From Planctomycetaceae bacterium (lineage in GTDB: Bacteria > Planctomycetota > Planctomycetia > Planctomycetales > Planctomycetaceae): a stretch of 18,170 bases of DNA. The stretch is taken from positions 1 through 18,170 of the forward strand of contig JAGQQP010000020.1 in assembly GCA_020426085.1 (NCBI GenBank). The letters are read 5' to 3'. The notes under the pieces were generated by a model that saw nothing but the letters and a program-made list of their open reading frames with translations, was not told the DNA's origin and did not search any database. The position numbers and the translations under genes are program-made. Of this stretch, positions 1-8,453 are shown piece after piece. Positions within the stretch are counted from its first letter, which is position 1. Every line of letters starts with the position of its first letter.

Positions 1-2
1 TA

Positions 3-986
3 CACTCGACCCAGTTAAACGTCGTTGACTACGACGTATCTGAGGGACAGATGCGCGGACGTTTTTATCTGAATTTATATAGCCCGGAAACACGCCGTTA
101 TCAGGTCAACGTCAAATCTTCCGTTCCTGCAGAATCGAAAGATCAGCCTCACTTTCCGACTCACCTCAGCTGGAACGGACTACCAGAATCAACGTTTGCA
201 GGCATGTATCGATCCGCGGAAGGAACGATCACCGGTCCCGAATACCAGTTTTCAAAACAATCAAAGGGCATCGAAAACCTGCCGGTTTTAAAGTGGGGGA
301 CCAAGAGCCTGCTGGCGGAGTGGAATCAACAGAAATCAGATCTGGTGACTTCCAAATTGACAGGAAACAACCTGGGGCAACTTTCGGGAACCCTCACTCA
401 TCAGTTTTCCGGTCCCCTGAAGGACTGGGTGCTGGCGTATGGAAATCGAGTCTATCTGCCGGTTACCAATCCGGAACAGCTTGAGCAGTCTTACATCCCG
501 GCCAATCAGGCCTGGTCGATCAATGGTCCCCGTATCGAATCGAGGAATATCAAAGGGTATCTGACCCGGTCAGTCTCGCGTCGGATTGAACAGAAAGGGC
601 AGAACAATGCCACCATTGTAACGGTTCAGACTGATTACAATCCATTTGCCAAAAACACTTATGAAATCCTCAAAATCCTGACGTTCCACGATATGTCGGG
701 GGGGTATGGCTACACCGGGCTTTCCAACATCTCAGGCGAACAGCTGGATCTCTCTGAACAACTTCGTCTGGGAAGAGCGGTCCTGTTCGCCAGGCTGGAC
801 ACACCACTCAGTGTTGCAGAACTGGATGAAAACCAACTCGATCAGAAACATCAGGATACATATATCCGAGTCGTGATCCCCGTAAGTATTTCCATCGATA
901 TTCAATATGAACTACCGTCATTAGACAAAAAAGACGAAGAGAAAAAAGATCAGCAGGACACACCGTCCGGGAGCGATAACGAGTGA
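3..986 (+). CDS. C-terminal part of an unidentified extracytoplasmic protein (5'-truncated), partner of the ABC ATPase
   Basis: The reading frame is open from the left edge (first full codon at position 3), so this is the last 327 residues of a longer gene; the ATG at 51 need not be its start. I do not recognise a family. The visible part has no convincing transmembrane helix. It is rich in polar and aromatic residues with alternating beta-strand-like stretches, and ends in a Lys/Asp/Glu tail (about the last 25 residues). The stop codon overlaps the GTG start of the ABC ATPase by 4 bp (GTGA), so the two are translationally coupled and very likely work together. By context it could be the soluble domain of an ABC-2-type permease or an accessory protein, with its membrane part outside the window. 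The coding call is firm; the function is open. Confidence 0.8.
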   Translation, partial: HSTQLNVVDYDVSEGQMRGRFYLNLYSPETRRYQVNVKSSVPAESKDQPHFPTHLSWNGLPESTFAGMYRSAEGTITGPEYQFSKQSKGIENLPVLKWGTKSLLAEWNQQKSDLVTSKLTGNNLGQLSGTLTHQFSGPLKDWVLAYGNRVYLPVTNPEQLEQSYIPANQAWSINGPRIESRNIKGYLTRSVSRRIEQKGQNNATIVTVQTDYNPFAKNTYEILKILTFHDMSGGYGYTGLSNISGEQLDLSEQLRLGRAVLFARLDTPLSVAELDENQLDQKHQDTYIRVVIPVSISIDIQYELPSLDKKDEEKKDQQDTPSGSDNE

Positions 987-1909
987 TTGAAACACGGAAT
1001 TTAACAAAACGCTACGGCAATTTGATTGCTGTAAATAACATTAACCTGAACCTGGGTGAAGGTGATGTTTTTGGTTTTATCGGTCCGAATGGCTCAGGTA
1101 AAACGACAACCATGCGGATGATCGCCACCTTACTCAGTCCCGATTATGGTGAAGCGTATGTATGCGGTAAGTCGATTTATACACATCCGGAAGAAATCAG
1201 ACGCCTGGTCGGCTTCATGCCTGACTTTTTCGGCGTCTATGATGATATGACGGTGATTGAATATCTCGAATTCTTTGCCTCTGCTTATCGGATAAAAGGG
1301 CCGCAACGTCGAAAAATCTGTGAGGAAAAGCTGGAACTGGTCGACATGACATTCAAACGGGATGCGATGGTCAACCAGCTCTCCCGAGGCCAGACACAAC
1401 GCATCGGCCTGGCACGCGTACTGTTGCATGAGCCTCAGGTACTCCTGCTCGACGAACCAGCCAGTGGCCTGGACCCGCGCGCACGAATTGAAATCCGGAA
1501 TCTGTTGAAACGACTGGGTGAACTCAAAAAAACCGTCATCGTTTCCAGTCATATTCTTCCCGAACTCGCGGACGTCTGTACGCGCGTCGGAATGATTGAA
1601 AAAGGAAACCTGATTGTCGACGACAATGTCGATGAAGTGATGAAAAAGGCTCGACAACAAATTATCCTGCACGTTGGTGTTGGCGAGAATACTGATAAAG
1701 CGGCAGCTCTGCTGCAGGCGCACGAGCTGGTTTCCAAACTCGAAGTCAAGAAAAACGTCATGCTGGTGACGTTAAAAAATGACGTGAAAGATTACACCTT
1801 TATCCCCTCGCTGCTGATCAGCGAGGGGTTCAAACTCAGCCTGTTCCGCGAAGAGGAAATCAACCTCGAAACGGCATTCATGGAACTGACGAAAGGACTG
1901 GTCCAGTAA
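983..1909 (+). CDS. ABC transporter ATP-binding protein (CcmA/DrrA-like exporter ATPase)
   Basis: This is the cytoplasmic ATPase subunit of an ABC-2-type export system, 308 residues, with all nucleotide-binding elements in order. Walker A is GPNGSGKTT (residues 34-42), the Q-loop region is around GFMPD (77-81), the signature is LSRGQ (133-137), Walker B is VLLLDEP (153-159) followed by the D-loop SGLDP, and the switch histidine is His190 in SSHI. The signature has Arg for the second Gly of LSGGQ, and the Q-loop position reads Asp; both variations are tolerated in this subfamily. Residues ~215-308 form a C-terminal accessory domain. The start is GTG at 983, overlapping the upstream stop by 4 bp, which fixes the start and indicates an operon. 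The substrate is unknown, and no permease gene follows, so it should lie upstream, outside the window. Confidence 0.93.
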   Translation: MIETRNLTKRYGNLIAVNNINLNLGEGDVFGFIGPNGSGKTTTMRMIATLLSPDYGEAYVCGKSIYTHPEEIRRLVGFMPDFFGVYDDMTVIEYLEFFASAYRIKGPQRRKICEEKLELVDMTFKRDAMVNQLSRGQTQRIGLARVLLHEPQVLLLDEPASGLDPRARIEIRNLLKRLGELKKTVIVSSHILPELADVCTRVGMIEKGNLIVDDNVDEVMKKARQQIILHVGVGENTDKAAALLQAHELVSKLEVKKNVMLVTLKNDVKDYTFIPSLLISEGFKLSLFREEEINLETAFMELTKGLVQ

Positions 1910-1923
1910 TCCCAGCAGGCGAT

Positions 1924-2730
1924 CTACTTCTTCTTTTTGGCAGCAGCCCGTTTGGCTTTACGGGCCGCTTCCTCTTTTTCTTCAGCTGCTCTCACTTCAG
2001 CTTCCGGCTTGCGCACCTGCTGCAATAACCATTCATAGACTTCCGGATTATTATAGGTTTCTGTCCAGGAATCGTGACCAGCTTCCGGATAAATGGTGAA
2101 TTTCACGTCTGATTTCTCTTTCTTCAGAACATCCACCAGAGTCTGGGATCGCTCAATGGGCACTGCAGTATCTTTGCCTCCATGAAACACCCAGATCGGA
2201 ACGTGTTTGATTTTCTTGACCCAAAACTTCTCACCGCCTCCGCAAATGGGCACCAGCGCAGCAAAACGATAGGGAGTGTAAGCCGCCAGTGACCAGGTTC
2301 CAAAGCCTCCCATACTTAATCCGGTCACATAGATGCGGTCTTTATCGACCTTATATTTCTTCTCGATGTCATTCAACAGCGCAGTCAGTTCGACCGGCTG
2401 CCAGAGTTGCTCTTTAGGGCACTGAGGAGAAACAACGATAAAGGGGAACTGCTTGCCATTTTTGATCAGCTTTGGCGGGCCATGAACCGTCACCAGATCC
2501 AGATCGTCTCCCCGCTCTCCTGCTCCATGAAGAAACAGGACAAGAGGCCATTTCTCTTTTTTATCATAGTTCTCAGGAAGATAGAGCAGATATTTCATCT
2601 TCACAGGAATCGTGGTATTCAGCTCGGCGGCAGACTGATTTCCTGTTTCCTTTTGCTCTGCTGCTTGACCGGAAACAGGCATCACACACGCAGTAAACAG
2701 GAAACAGACGGATATAATTCGATTTAACAT
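1924..2730 (-). CDS. secreted alpha/beta hydrolase (dienelactone hydrolase / esterase-like, prolyl-oligopeptidase clan)
   Basis: 268 residues. A signal peptide is clear: residues 1-24 have a hydrophobic core and end near GQAA, so the enzyme acts outside the cytoplasm. The fold follows: LVLFLHGAGERG (63-74) gives the oxyanion-hole strand, the nucleophile elbow is GLSMGG with Ser139, the acid is Asp187 in GGKDTAVP, and the base is His219 in EAGHDSW, so the full triad is present. The arrangement resembles planctomycete phospholipase/carboxylesterase and feruloyl-esterase-like proteins, but the substrate cannot be told. The C-terminus (~246-268) is a Lys/Ala/Glu-rich tail ending in four lysines, likely disordered. 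A GGGAG ribosome-binding site lies about 11 nt before the ATG. The gene converges on the ABC ATPase gene with a 14-bp gap and appears to be its own unit. Confidence 0.88.
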   Translation of the reverse strand: MLNRIISVCFLFTACVMPVSGQAAEQKETGNQSAAELNTTIPVKMKYLLYLPENYDKKEKWPLVLFLHGAGERGDDLDLVTVHGPPKLIKNGKQFPFIVVSPQCPKEQLWQPVELTALLNDIEKKYKVDKDRIYVTGLSMGGFGTWSLAAYTPYRFAALVPICGGGEKFWVKKIKHVPIWVFHGGKDTAVPIERSQTLVDVLKKEKSDVKFTIYPEAGHDSWTETYNNPEVYEWLLQQVRKPEAEVRAAEEKEEAARKAKRAAAKKKK

Positions 2731-3046
2731 CTGGTTTTTTCTCCCGACTAAAATGTTATCTCTGATAAAATAAGCAATTCAGGAAACGAGCATGACAGAG
2801 AGCCCTAAAGACTTCAAGCAAAAAGGGTTCTCAAATTTCGTCTGAAGATATCCTTGCCGATCAAATCCTGGAAACCCAGGAAATATAAGAAACATGAAGA
2901 ACCTGCCTTTATAACTGCGTTCACTTCACTCCACATGCCCTAAGTCCAGAATGGTCTTCTACCATCACCGAATTTTTGATAGAGTTCGGGCTCAACTCTC
3001 AATTTCTCTCCCTTCCTATCATTTAAACTCAACTCCCCTCTCACAC
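2731..3046. other. divergent intergenic region between hydrolase and HEAT-repeat genes
   Basis: About 316 bp lie between the start of the hydrolase (-) and the preferred start of the HEAT-repeat protein (+); the promoters of both should be here. The frame of the HEAT gene is open back to an ATG at 2951, but the residues encoded between 2951 and 3046 do not look like a signal peptide. One short dyad is visible, TCCTGG-AAAC-CCAGGA at 2866-2881. I could not identify a convincing -35/-10 pair on either strand. Confidence 0.5.
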
Positions 3047-5887
3047 ATGAATTCTGCGACTTCTTGCGGAAATCTGGTTTCTCAATTTGATTCTGATTCC
3101 AAACGAGTTTCCAGGAAACCGTTCTGGATGGGAATCGTGTTATGCTGCGCATCACTTTTCGGATGTCAGAAAAGCATGCTGCAAAACGTCCGAGAAACTC
3201 CGCTGGCAGCATCCCTGAAAGAGAAAGTCACTCGTAAAGTTCCCAAAGATCTCGAAGGATTACAGGTTTATCTCTCTCGTGATCTGTGGGTGCGAAATCA
3301 TAACTGGTCTCCGGAACAGGAATGGAATACGTTTCAGAAAAATAAAACAGAGTCTCACCTCGCGCCGCTTGAGGTTCAACGCTGGGTCTTTGGATCCGTT
3401 GACCAGAATACTCTGTTAAGCGAAATCAGCGGCCAGCAACCCTCACTCGATCCTGAACAGACAGCTGCAGAACCTGAGTCCAAACCTGAGCAGCCCGTTC
3501 CCGAGCAGACAGCCAAATCAGATTCGAGAGCTCCGGACAAACAGCAAAAACCCGAGATTTGGTCGTTTAACGCATTTCAGGACTTTTTTTCCGATCAGAA
3601 TAAACATCGTTCAAAATTATCAGAGAATCAGCGATCAGACAAATTAGTCGCACTTCAGGAACTGTCTACATGGGACAACCTGGCTGGCTGGAATGCAGCG
3701 ATCCTCTGGGCGACAATATCCCCTGCGACGGCGATTGAGGCTCTCCCTGTTCTCGAGAAAGTGGCTCTGGATCAGACAGATGCGTCACCCAATAAATCTG
3801 GTAATGATCCCGGGAAGCCCGATCGGACCGCAGTCTCAGAGGCAATGCAACATGCTGCCTTGAATGCGATCTCACTGGTTCTTTCTCAGGCCGATGCGAT
3901 TCCGCTCGAAACACGAACCAAATTGTCACAGCGACTGCAGCGTCCCGATCTTTCAGTTGAACAAAGAAGCGAACTCTATCTCGCGCTGGCCCGCTTCATG
4001 TCGCCTGCCAGTATCCCCTCACTGGATCGCTCACTGGAAATCAGTGAGCAGAGTGCAATCGCTCCCAAAGAGTTGAGGCGTGCAGCTTTACAAGCCTGCA
4101 TTCTGCATGGTCACTGGTTTCATTCTGAACAGAGCCAGCCTAATCATCCTGACGGAATTCACACCTTTAACCCCGAGGAATGGCCAGCGAACATCATGCA
4201 GGTTCGCTGGGACACCGATGCGGAGATGCGCTGGAACTTCGGCTACTGGGCTGCTTTAATTCACCTCTCTGACGCCGAAACAATTCTCATATCCCAACTC
4301 AGAGATGCTGATCGCACGGTTCAGACCAAAGCCATCGAACATCTGGGATTGATCAGATCAGAAACAGCCCTGCAGGTCCTGAAAGAGTATGCAGCACGTC
4401 CGGCAGAAAATCTCCGGGTAGTGGCAGCAAAGGGTCTCAGTTCCTGGGGGCCGATGCACCTGATTCCACTGAAAAACGACACTTCCTCCGCTGTCAGGCT
4501 GGAAGTCGCCTGGGGACTGGGAAAAACTCCAACAGCTGAATCCGCCTTACATCTTCGTTCCCTGATTAATGATCGCAGCTCCCAGGTACAGTCTACTGTC
4601 ATTCAAGCCATTTCTGACTGGCCCGATGATCTCGCCGTGCCTTTGCTTCTGGATGGCATCCAGGAAGGAATCTATAAAACACGTCGTCAAAGCATTCTGC
4701 AACTGGTCGACCGGACCGGCCTGGGAGGCTCTATATCGATTGAGGCTTCGCATCAGGAACGAGTTGCTGCTGTCAATGACCTGGTCCAGAGTGGCCGGCT
4801 CCCGGGAAGTTTCTGGGGGCAACTCATGCAACAGGGACTGAAAACAAACCAGGAAGTCAACCAGGGGCGCAGTGCTGAACTCCAGTCCTACTTTCAAACC
4901 CTGATCAATCAACCACGGGAATCTGCTGAATATCAACAAGCCTACCAGGAACTCGCAAACATCAGTCCCGCTGAAGTCAAAGTGCTGGAAAAACTGATCC
5001 GAGAAACTTCGATCGAAATCCCCGGAGAAATCTATACTGATCTACTGGCCGACCTGAGTCCGGAATATGCGGCGTTGAATCAATTGACCAGCCCCCATAT
5101 CAACGACCGACGTGAAGCCGCACAACAGTTGTTTGTCAGTTCGCAGAACATCTCACTCAATCCGGTAGTAGTCGCCCGTCTGCGTAAGCTGATGGCACAC
5201 GAACAGGACCGACTGGTCTGGCGGATTGTGATGTCCTCTGTTGAAAAGGATAACTATGAGGAGGCTGCCCAGCTGGCATTGCTGGCAATCAATCATAACT
5301 GGCCTGATATTAGAATCCTGGGCTGCGAATATTTTGGTTCGCATGGCTTACCACAGTATGCAATCTGGCTGCTCCCACTGCTGGATGACAAGAACCACTC
5401 TGTTCAGCTGGCTGCCATCCAGGCCATCGGCCAATGTCATAACCCTATTGCCATCTCAGGTACTCAGAAGCCAGGTGAAAGTCAGAATTCGGCAACTTCA
5501 CTGCGCTCTCTCATGACCCATTCAAATCGACGAGTACGCTTCGAAACAGTCGTGGCACTCAGCCGGCTGGGCGATTTTGCCGGCATGCAGGAACTGCTGC
5601 GACTTTCAAACGATACTCAGATTTCCATGAGAAAAGAAGCCGTAAGGGAGATGGGAAACTCAGGGCAGACACGTTTTGTAGAACCTCTGATCCAGATGGC
5701 CTGGACCGAGCGAAACAATACGACACTCAAAGAGATCCTGAGCAGTCTTGACAAACTGGTGCCTGAATCGGAGCGGCCATCCAGTCTGAATCCTCAGCTG
5801 GACCAGTCAGATCGGGCTAAAATCTGGATGAACTGGTGGCAAACACAACACTCTGGACAAGGTTCCCGCCTGTTTACAGGGCGTTAA
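3047..5887 (+). CDS. large HEAT-repeat protein, probable lipoprotein
   Basis: 946 residues from ATG 3047. I prefer this start over ATG 2951 because the 32 extra residues look non-coding, and over ATG 3128 because a basic KRVSRK stretch then precedes the hydrophobic segment. That segment (~28-39) ends in LFGC (Cys40), a lipobox with an unusual Phe at -2, so it is a probable rather than certain lipoprotein signal. A Pro/Glu/Gln-rich linker follows (~135-170). HEAT/armadillo-type helical repeats fill ~415-560 and ~695-915; typical units contain A-I-E-H-L-G, V-A-A-K-G-L-S and A-A-I-Q-A-I-G patterns. Such solenoids bind proteins or act as scaffolds; no catalytic motif is visible. It stands alone, with a 94-bp gap before the STAS gene. 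The partner is unknown. Confidence 0.85.
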   Translation: MNSATSCGNLVSQFDSDSKRVSRKPFWMGIVLCCASLFGCQKSMLQNVRETPLAASLKEKVTRKVPKDLEGLQVYLSRDLWVRNHNWSPEQEWNTFQKNKTESHLAPLEVQRWVFGSVDQNTLLSEISGQQPSLDPEQTAAEPESKPEQPVPEQTAKSDSRAPDKQQKPEIWSFNAFQDFFSDQNKHRSKLSENQRSDKLVALQELSTWDNLAGWNAAILWATISPATAIEALPVLEKVALDQTDASPNKSGNDPGKPDRTAVSEAMQHAALNAISLVLSQADAIPLETRTKLSQRLQRPDLSVEQRSELYLALARFMSPASIPSLDRSLEISEQSAIAPKELRRAALQACILHGHWFHSEQSQPNHPDGIHTFNPEEWPANIMQVRWDTDAEMRWNFGYWAALIHLSDAETILISQLRDADRTVQTKAIEHLGLIRSETALQVLKEYAARPAENLRVVAAKGLSSWGPMHLIPLKNDTSSAVRLEVAWGLGKTPTAESALHLRSLINDRSSQVQSTVIQAISDWPDDLAVPLLLDGIQEGIYKTRRQSILQLVDRTGLGGSISIEASHQERVAAVNDLVQSGRLPGSFWGQLMQQGLKTNQEVNQGRSAELQSYFQTLINQPRESAEYQQAYQELANISPAEVKVLEKLIRETSIEIPGEIYTDLLADLSPEYAALNQLTSPHINDRREAAQQLFVSSQNISLNPVVVARLRKLMAHEQDRLVWRIVMSSVEKDNYEEAAQLALLAINHNWPDIRILGCEYFGSHGLPQYAIWLLPLLDDKNHSVQLAAIQAIGQCHNPIAISGTQKPGESQNSATSLRSLMTHSNRRVRFETVVALSRLGDFAGMQELLRLSNDTQISMRKEAVREMGNSGQTRFVEPLIQMAWTERNNTTLKEILSSLDKLVPESERPSSLNPQLDQSDRAKIWMNWWQTQHSGQGSRLFTGR

Positions 5888-5981
5888 GTATGAATTCTTG
5901 TTTTTGATGTACGTGATGGTTGTTCTCCTCTCCGGGATATCAGTATCATGGATGTTAAATCATTAAAATTCTCTCCAAAGA

Positions 5982-6374
5982 ATGTTTTCATCACTGCGGA
6001 ACTACTACATGGCTAACTACCACGACGACTTTCAACTGGAATGGCATGGAAATACGGTCGTAATCATCCCTGCGAGCAATGTAGAGTCAATGAGCTGGGA
6101 TCTGATTGAACAGGCCGCTGATATTGTCATGGCACCATTGCAGGAAGTCGAAATTCCAATGGTCGTTTTCGACCTGAGCGATGTCAGTTATTTCGGCTCC
6201 GTGTTCCTGGCGCTGCTGTTGCGCTGCCATAAACATGTCCGCAGCCGAGGAGGAGAGTTAGTTTTGTGTGGTGCCAGCAAGATGGCCAACGAACTCTTAC
6301 GTATCACTGCTCTGGACACGCTCTGGGCTATTTATGAGACCAGAGATGAAGCGCTGGATGCCCTGATGGGCTGA
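5982..6374 (+). CDS. STAS-domain protein (anti-sigma-factor antagonist-like)
   Basis: 130 residues, one STAS domain in the size range of SpoIIAA/RsbV. Strand 1 is around [14 protein letters not shown] (17-30). The conserved core is [13 protein letters not shown] (61-73), where Ser73 sits at the position phosphorylated in anti-anti-sigma factors, although the usual D-S pair reads G-S here. Then come the helix [17 protein letters not shown] and the strand ELVLCGAS. In the family, such proteins release a partner (anti-sigma factor or signalling protein) when unphosphorylated. No anti-sigma kinase gene is next to it. The start is uncertain: ATG 6009 (giving MANYHDDF) fits the domain boundary equally well, and neither has a clear Shine-Dalgarno site. 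It may be cotranscribed with the LOG-family gene 57 bp downstream. Confidence 0.85.
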   Translation: MFSSLRNYYMANYHDDFQLEWHGNTVVIIPASNVESMSWDLIEQAADIVMAPLQEVEIPMVVFDLSDVSYFGSVFLALLLRCHKHVRSRGGELVLCGASKMANELLRITALDTLWAIYETRDEALDALMG

Positions 6375-6431
6375 CCGGGGAATCTGGTCTCACATTCGTC
6401 TCGACCCGCTATGTTAAAGGATTAATGGATC

Positions 6432-7502
6432 ATGTCGAGGAAGTATCGAAAAACACGCCCCGGCGTCTCAGAGTCTGACGTATTACCAACAGAACACAGT
6501 TCGGAACTCTATCCGCATCAGTCTATCGTTGCCAGTATCAAAGAGACGGCCGATAAACTCAAACAGGATCAGGCAACCCGTGGCGATCTCAAAATTCTGG
6601 ATCGCGCCTTAAAAGAGTTAAGGTACGCTTTCAAAGTTTTTACCCCCTACCGAAAGCAACGCAAAGTTACCGTCTTTGGCTCTGCCCGCACCAACCCCGA
6701 CGATCCTTCCTATCAGCAGGCGTTGCAGTTCGGACGGAGAATGGCGGAAGAAAAATGGATGATCGTCACGGGAGCAGGTCCAGGAATTATGGAAGCCGCC
6801 CATGTCGGTGCCGGAACTGACATGTCTATGGGCGTCAATATCATGCTCCCTTTCGAGCAGGAACCCAATTACGTTATCCATAAAGACGAAAAGCTGGTCA
6901 ACTTAAACTACTTCTTCACTCGCAAACTCCTGTTCGTCAAAGAAGTTCATGCCATTGTCTGCTGTGCCGGTGGTTTTGGAACTCTGGATGAAGCATTTGA
7001 AACGCTGACTCTCGTACAGACGGGGAAACGCGACCCCATGCCGATCGTACTCCTGGATGCCCCGGGAGGATCTTACTGGAAAGACTGGGAAGAATTTCTC
7101 AAAAACAATCTGCTGAAACAGGAATTGATCTCGGAAGAAGACCTGTCCCTGTTTCATGTTACAGATGACCTGGAAGATGCCGTCGACGAAGTGATCGGTT
7201 TTTACAGTGTCTATAACAGTATGCGATATGTAAAAGGGCGGCTCGTCCTCCGTCTGCATGTCGAACCGAGTAATGAATTTATCGAAAAGCTGAATGATGA
7301 ATTCAAAGATATTCTCGATTCCGGGATCATTACAAAGGTCAGCGCACACGAACTGGAAAAAGATGATGACCACCTGTCGGATCTGCCTCGTATTTCACTC
7401 GTGTTCAATCGCAAAAATCTCGGTCGACTGCGGCAGTTGATTGATCGCATCAACACGGAACTGGGACCACAAAGTTCAGAAGAAACTGAAGAGGAAGAAT
7501 AA
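6432..7502 (+). CDS. LOG-family protein (nucleotide 5'-monophosphate phosphoribohydrolase-like, 'lysine decarboxylase' fold)
   Basis: 356 residues. The central Rossmann-like LOG domain spans ~76-260. It has VTVFGSAR (79-86), [11 protein letters not shown] (113-123), the conserved R-K pair (164-165), and GGFGTLDE (180-187), the counterpart of the P-G-G-x-G-T-x-x-E signature, with Ala in place of Pro at 179. LOG proteins cleave the N-glycosidic bond of nucleoside 5'-monophosphates; many bacterial members were long misannotated as lysine decarboxylases. The protein is longer than the ~190-residue minimal LOG enzymes, with ~75 N-terminal residues and ~95 C-terminal residues ending in an acidic EETEEEE tail, so it resembles the longer bacterial forms. 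The AAAGG at 6416-6420 is a plausible ribosome-binding site. The gene is cytoplasmic and converges on the ECF sigma gene with a 26-bp gap. Confidence 0.9.
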   Translation: MSRKYRKTRPGVSESDVLPTEHSSELYPHQSIVASIKETADKLKQDQATRGDLKILDRALKELRYAFKVFTPYRKQRKVTVFGSARTNPDDPSYQQALQFGRRMAEEKWMIVTGAGPGIMEAAHVGAGTDMSMGVNIMLPFEQEPNYVIHKDEKLVNLNYFFTRKLLFVKEVHAIVCCAGGFGTLDEAFETLTLVQTGKRDPMPIVLLDAPGGSYWKDWEEFLKNNLLKQELISEEDLSLFHVTDDLEDAVDEVIGFYSVYNSMRYVKGRLVLRLHVEPSNEFIEKLNDEFKDILDSGIITKVSAHELEKDDDHLSDLPRISLVFNRKNLGRLRQLIDRINTELGPQSSEETEEEE

Positions 7503-7528
7503 CGTTTTAGCAGGAATCAGAGGGCGGC

Positions 7529-8152
7529 TTATCCGAGCAGGCTTTTGAACTCATCTTCATGTTTCAACAGCTCCTGTAATTTGACCATCGAACGGCTGAT
7601 CATCACGCGGACGGCAACATCCGATTTATCCAGTTGATCTGCAATCTCTTTTGCAGACAGGCCTTCTACATATTTCAAACGAATCGCTTCCCGATTCTCT
7701 TCGGGCAGACTCTCCAGCGCCATCAACAGCTTCATCTCCTTAGCCCCACGGGAAAATGCCTGGCTGGGACTGGTGATACTGGCCACCAGCAGATCCATAA
7801 AACCCTGCCCTGCCCCTTCAGCGGAGACCGGTTGTCTGACTTCGCGTCCGGCGGCCCGTTTCTGAACCTGAAAATACTTTCGATGGTTATCAATAATCCG
7901 GCGTTCTGCGAGGTTGCATAACCAGTTGAACGGCGGTTTCTGTTCGAAATCCATACTCTGAAGAGTCTCTACTGCATTTAAAGAGACTTCCTGCAGGATG
8001 TCCGAGGCCTCCACTTTCGACTTCAGCGCATCACTCATATTTTTATTAATAAATGCCAGCAGAGGAGCACGATGCAATTCCAGAAAAGTCAGCAAAGCCG
8101 GCTCACTCCCCTGTTTGATCTCTTCAATCAGAATCTCGATCTCAGTCGTCAT
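7529..8152 (-). CDS. ECF-type RNA polymerase sigma factor (planctomycete sigma-70 family)
   Basis: 207 residues, with only regions 2 and 4 of sigma-70, as in ECF sigma factors. Region 2 lies at ~24-95 and includes the helix SDILQEVSLNAVE (from 50), the core-polymerase-contacting D-x-x-Q-E pattern, then FNWLCNLAERRIIDNHRK. Region 4 lies at ~145-195: SLPEENREAIRLKYVEGLS followed by the helix-turn-helix KEIADQLDKSDVAVRVMISR. The long linker between the two (~100-144) is usual for planctomycete ECF groups. No anti-sigma gene is adjacent. Instead the gene is divergent from a transmembrane Ser/Thr kinase gene, an association well known for planctomycete ECF groups, so phosphorylation may control it in place of an anti-sigma factor (inference). 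Confidence 0.93.
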   Translation of the reverse strand: MTTEIEILIEEIKQGSEPALLTFLELHRAPLLAFINKNMSDALKSKVEASDILQEVSLNAVETLQSMDFEQKPPFNWLCNLAERRIIDNHRKYFQVQKRAAGREVRQPVSAEGAGQGFMDLLVASITSPSQAFSRGAKEMKLLMALESLPEENREAIRLKYVEGLSAKEIADQLDKSDVAVRVMISRSMVKLQELLKHEDEFKSLLG

Positions 8153-8453
8153 AAGTCACTCAATTTCCTGCTAAATCAAGTCATTCGATTCTGTGGCGTG
8201 TTCTGCTTTCCTACCCGTTCCTGATCGGTTATCATGCCTGTTCGAGGCGCATTTCTGACATCGTTATACCATCAATACACCCAGCCATCCACTGAAACTT
8301 TCAGGATAAACGAATCGTCCGTCAGTCCTGTATTGGCAGGTGATCGATGCCAGGCGAACCCGCCAACGAGTATGTAGACCATTTCAGCCAAAGTGCCAAT
8401 CCAGATCTGATAAGACACAATGTCGGATCTTCATCCAGAAATTTGGGAGCTCA
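8153..8453. other. divergent regulatory region between ECF sigma and Ser/Thr kinase genes
   Basis: About 301 bp without a gene. The kinase frame is open back to an ATG at 8340, but the region 8340-8453 encodes an Arg/Cys/Gln-rich stretch unlike a protein start, and a GGGAG site precedes ATG 8454, so I treat it as leader. It holds an ECF-type promoter motif (separate entry), the dyad CTGAAA-C-TTTCAG at 8292-8304 overlapping its -35 element, and a nested inverted repeat at 8403-8430 (AGATC...GATCT enclosing GACA-CAA-TGTC) in the presumed kinase leader. No matching ECF motif facing the sigma gene was found. Confidence 0.55.
8293..8319 (+). promoter_or_regulatory. candidate ECF-sigma-type promoter for the kinase gene
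   Basis: TGAAAC at 8293-8298 and CGTC at 8316-8319 are separated by 17 bp. This matches the general form of ECF promoters (an AAC-containing -35 and a CGT-containing -10, as for the SigW/SigM group of Bacillus). It faces the kinase gene, about 135 nt before ATG 8454, and lies beside an ECF sigma gene. Planctomycete ECF specificities are largely undetermined, so this is a pattern match only. Confidence 0.45.

Noticed and set aside
1130..1723. 197-codon minus-strand frame inside the ABC ATPase gene
   Set aside because: It lies antisense to a gene with all ABC motifs, and its translation has no recognisable domain or ribosome-binding site.
4547..4939. 130-codon minus-strand frame inside the HEAT-repeat gene
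   Set aside because: Antisense to repeat-coding sequence with no start signals or family features.
6903..7373. 156-codon minus-strand frame inside the LOG-family gene
   Set aside because: Antisense shadow of a well-supported coding region; the composition (Phe/Gln-rich) is what the complement of this gene gives.
8340..8453. longer kinase start at ATG 8340
   Set aside because: The added 38 residues are Arg/Cys/Gln-rich without pattern, whereas ATG 8454 has GGGAG directly upstream; the candidate promoter at 8293-8319 does not exclude either.
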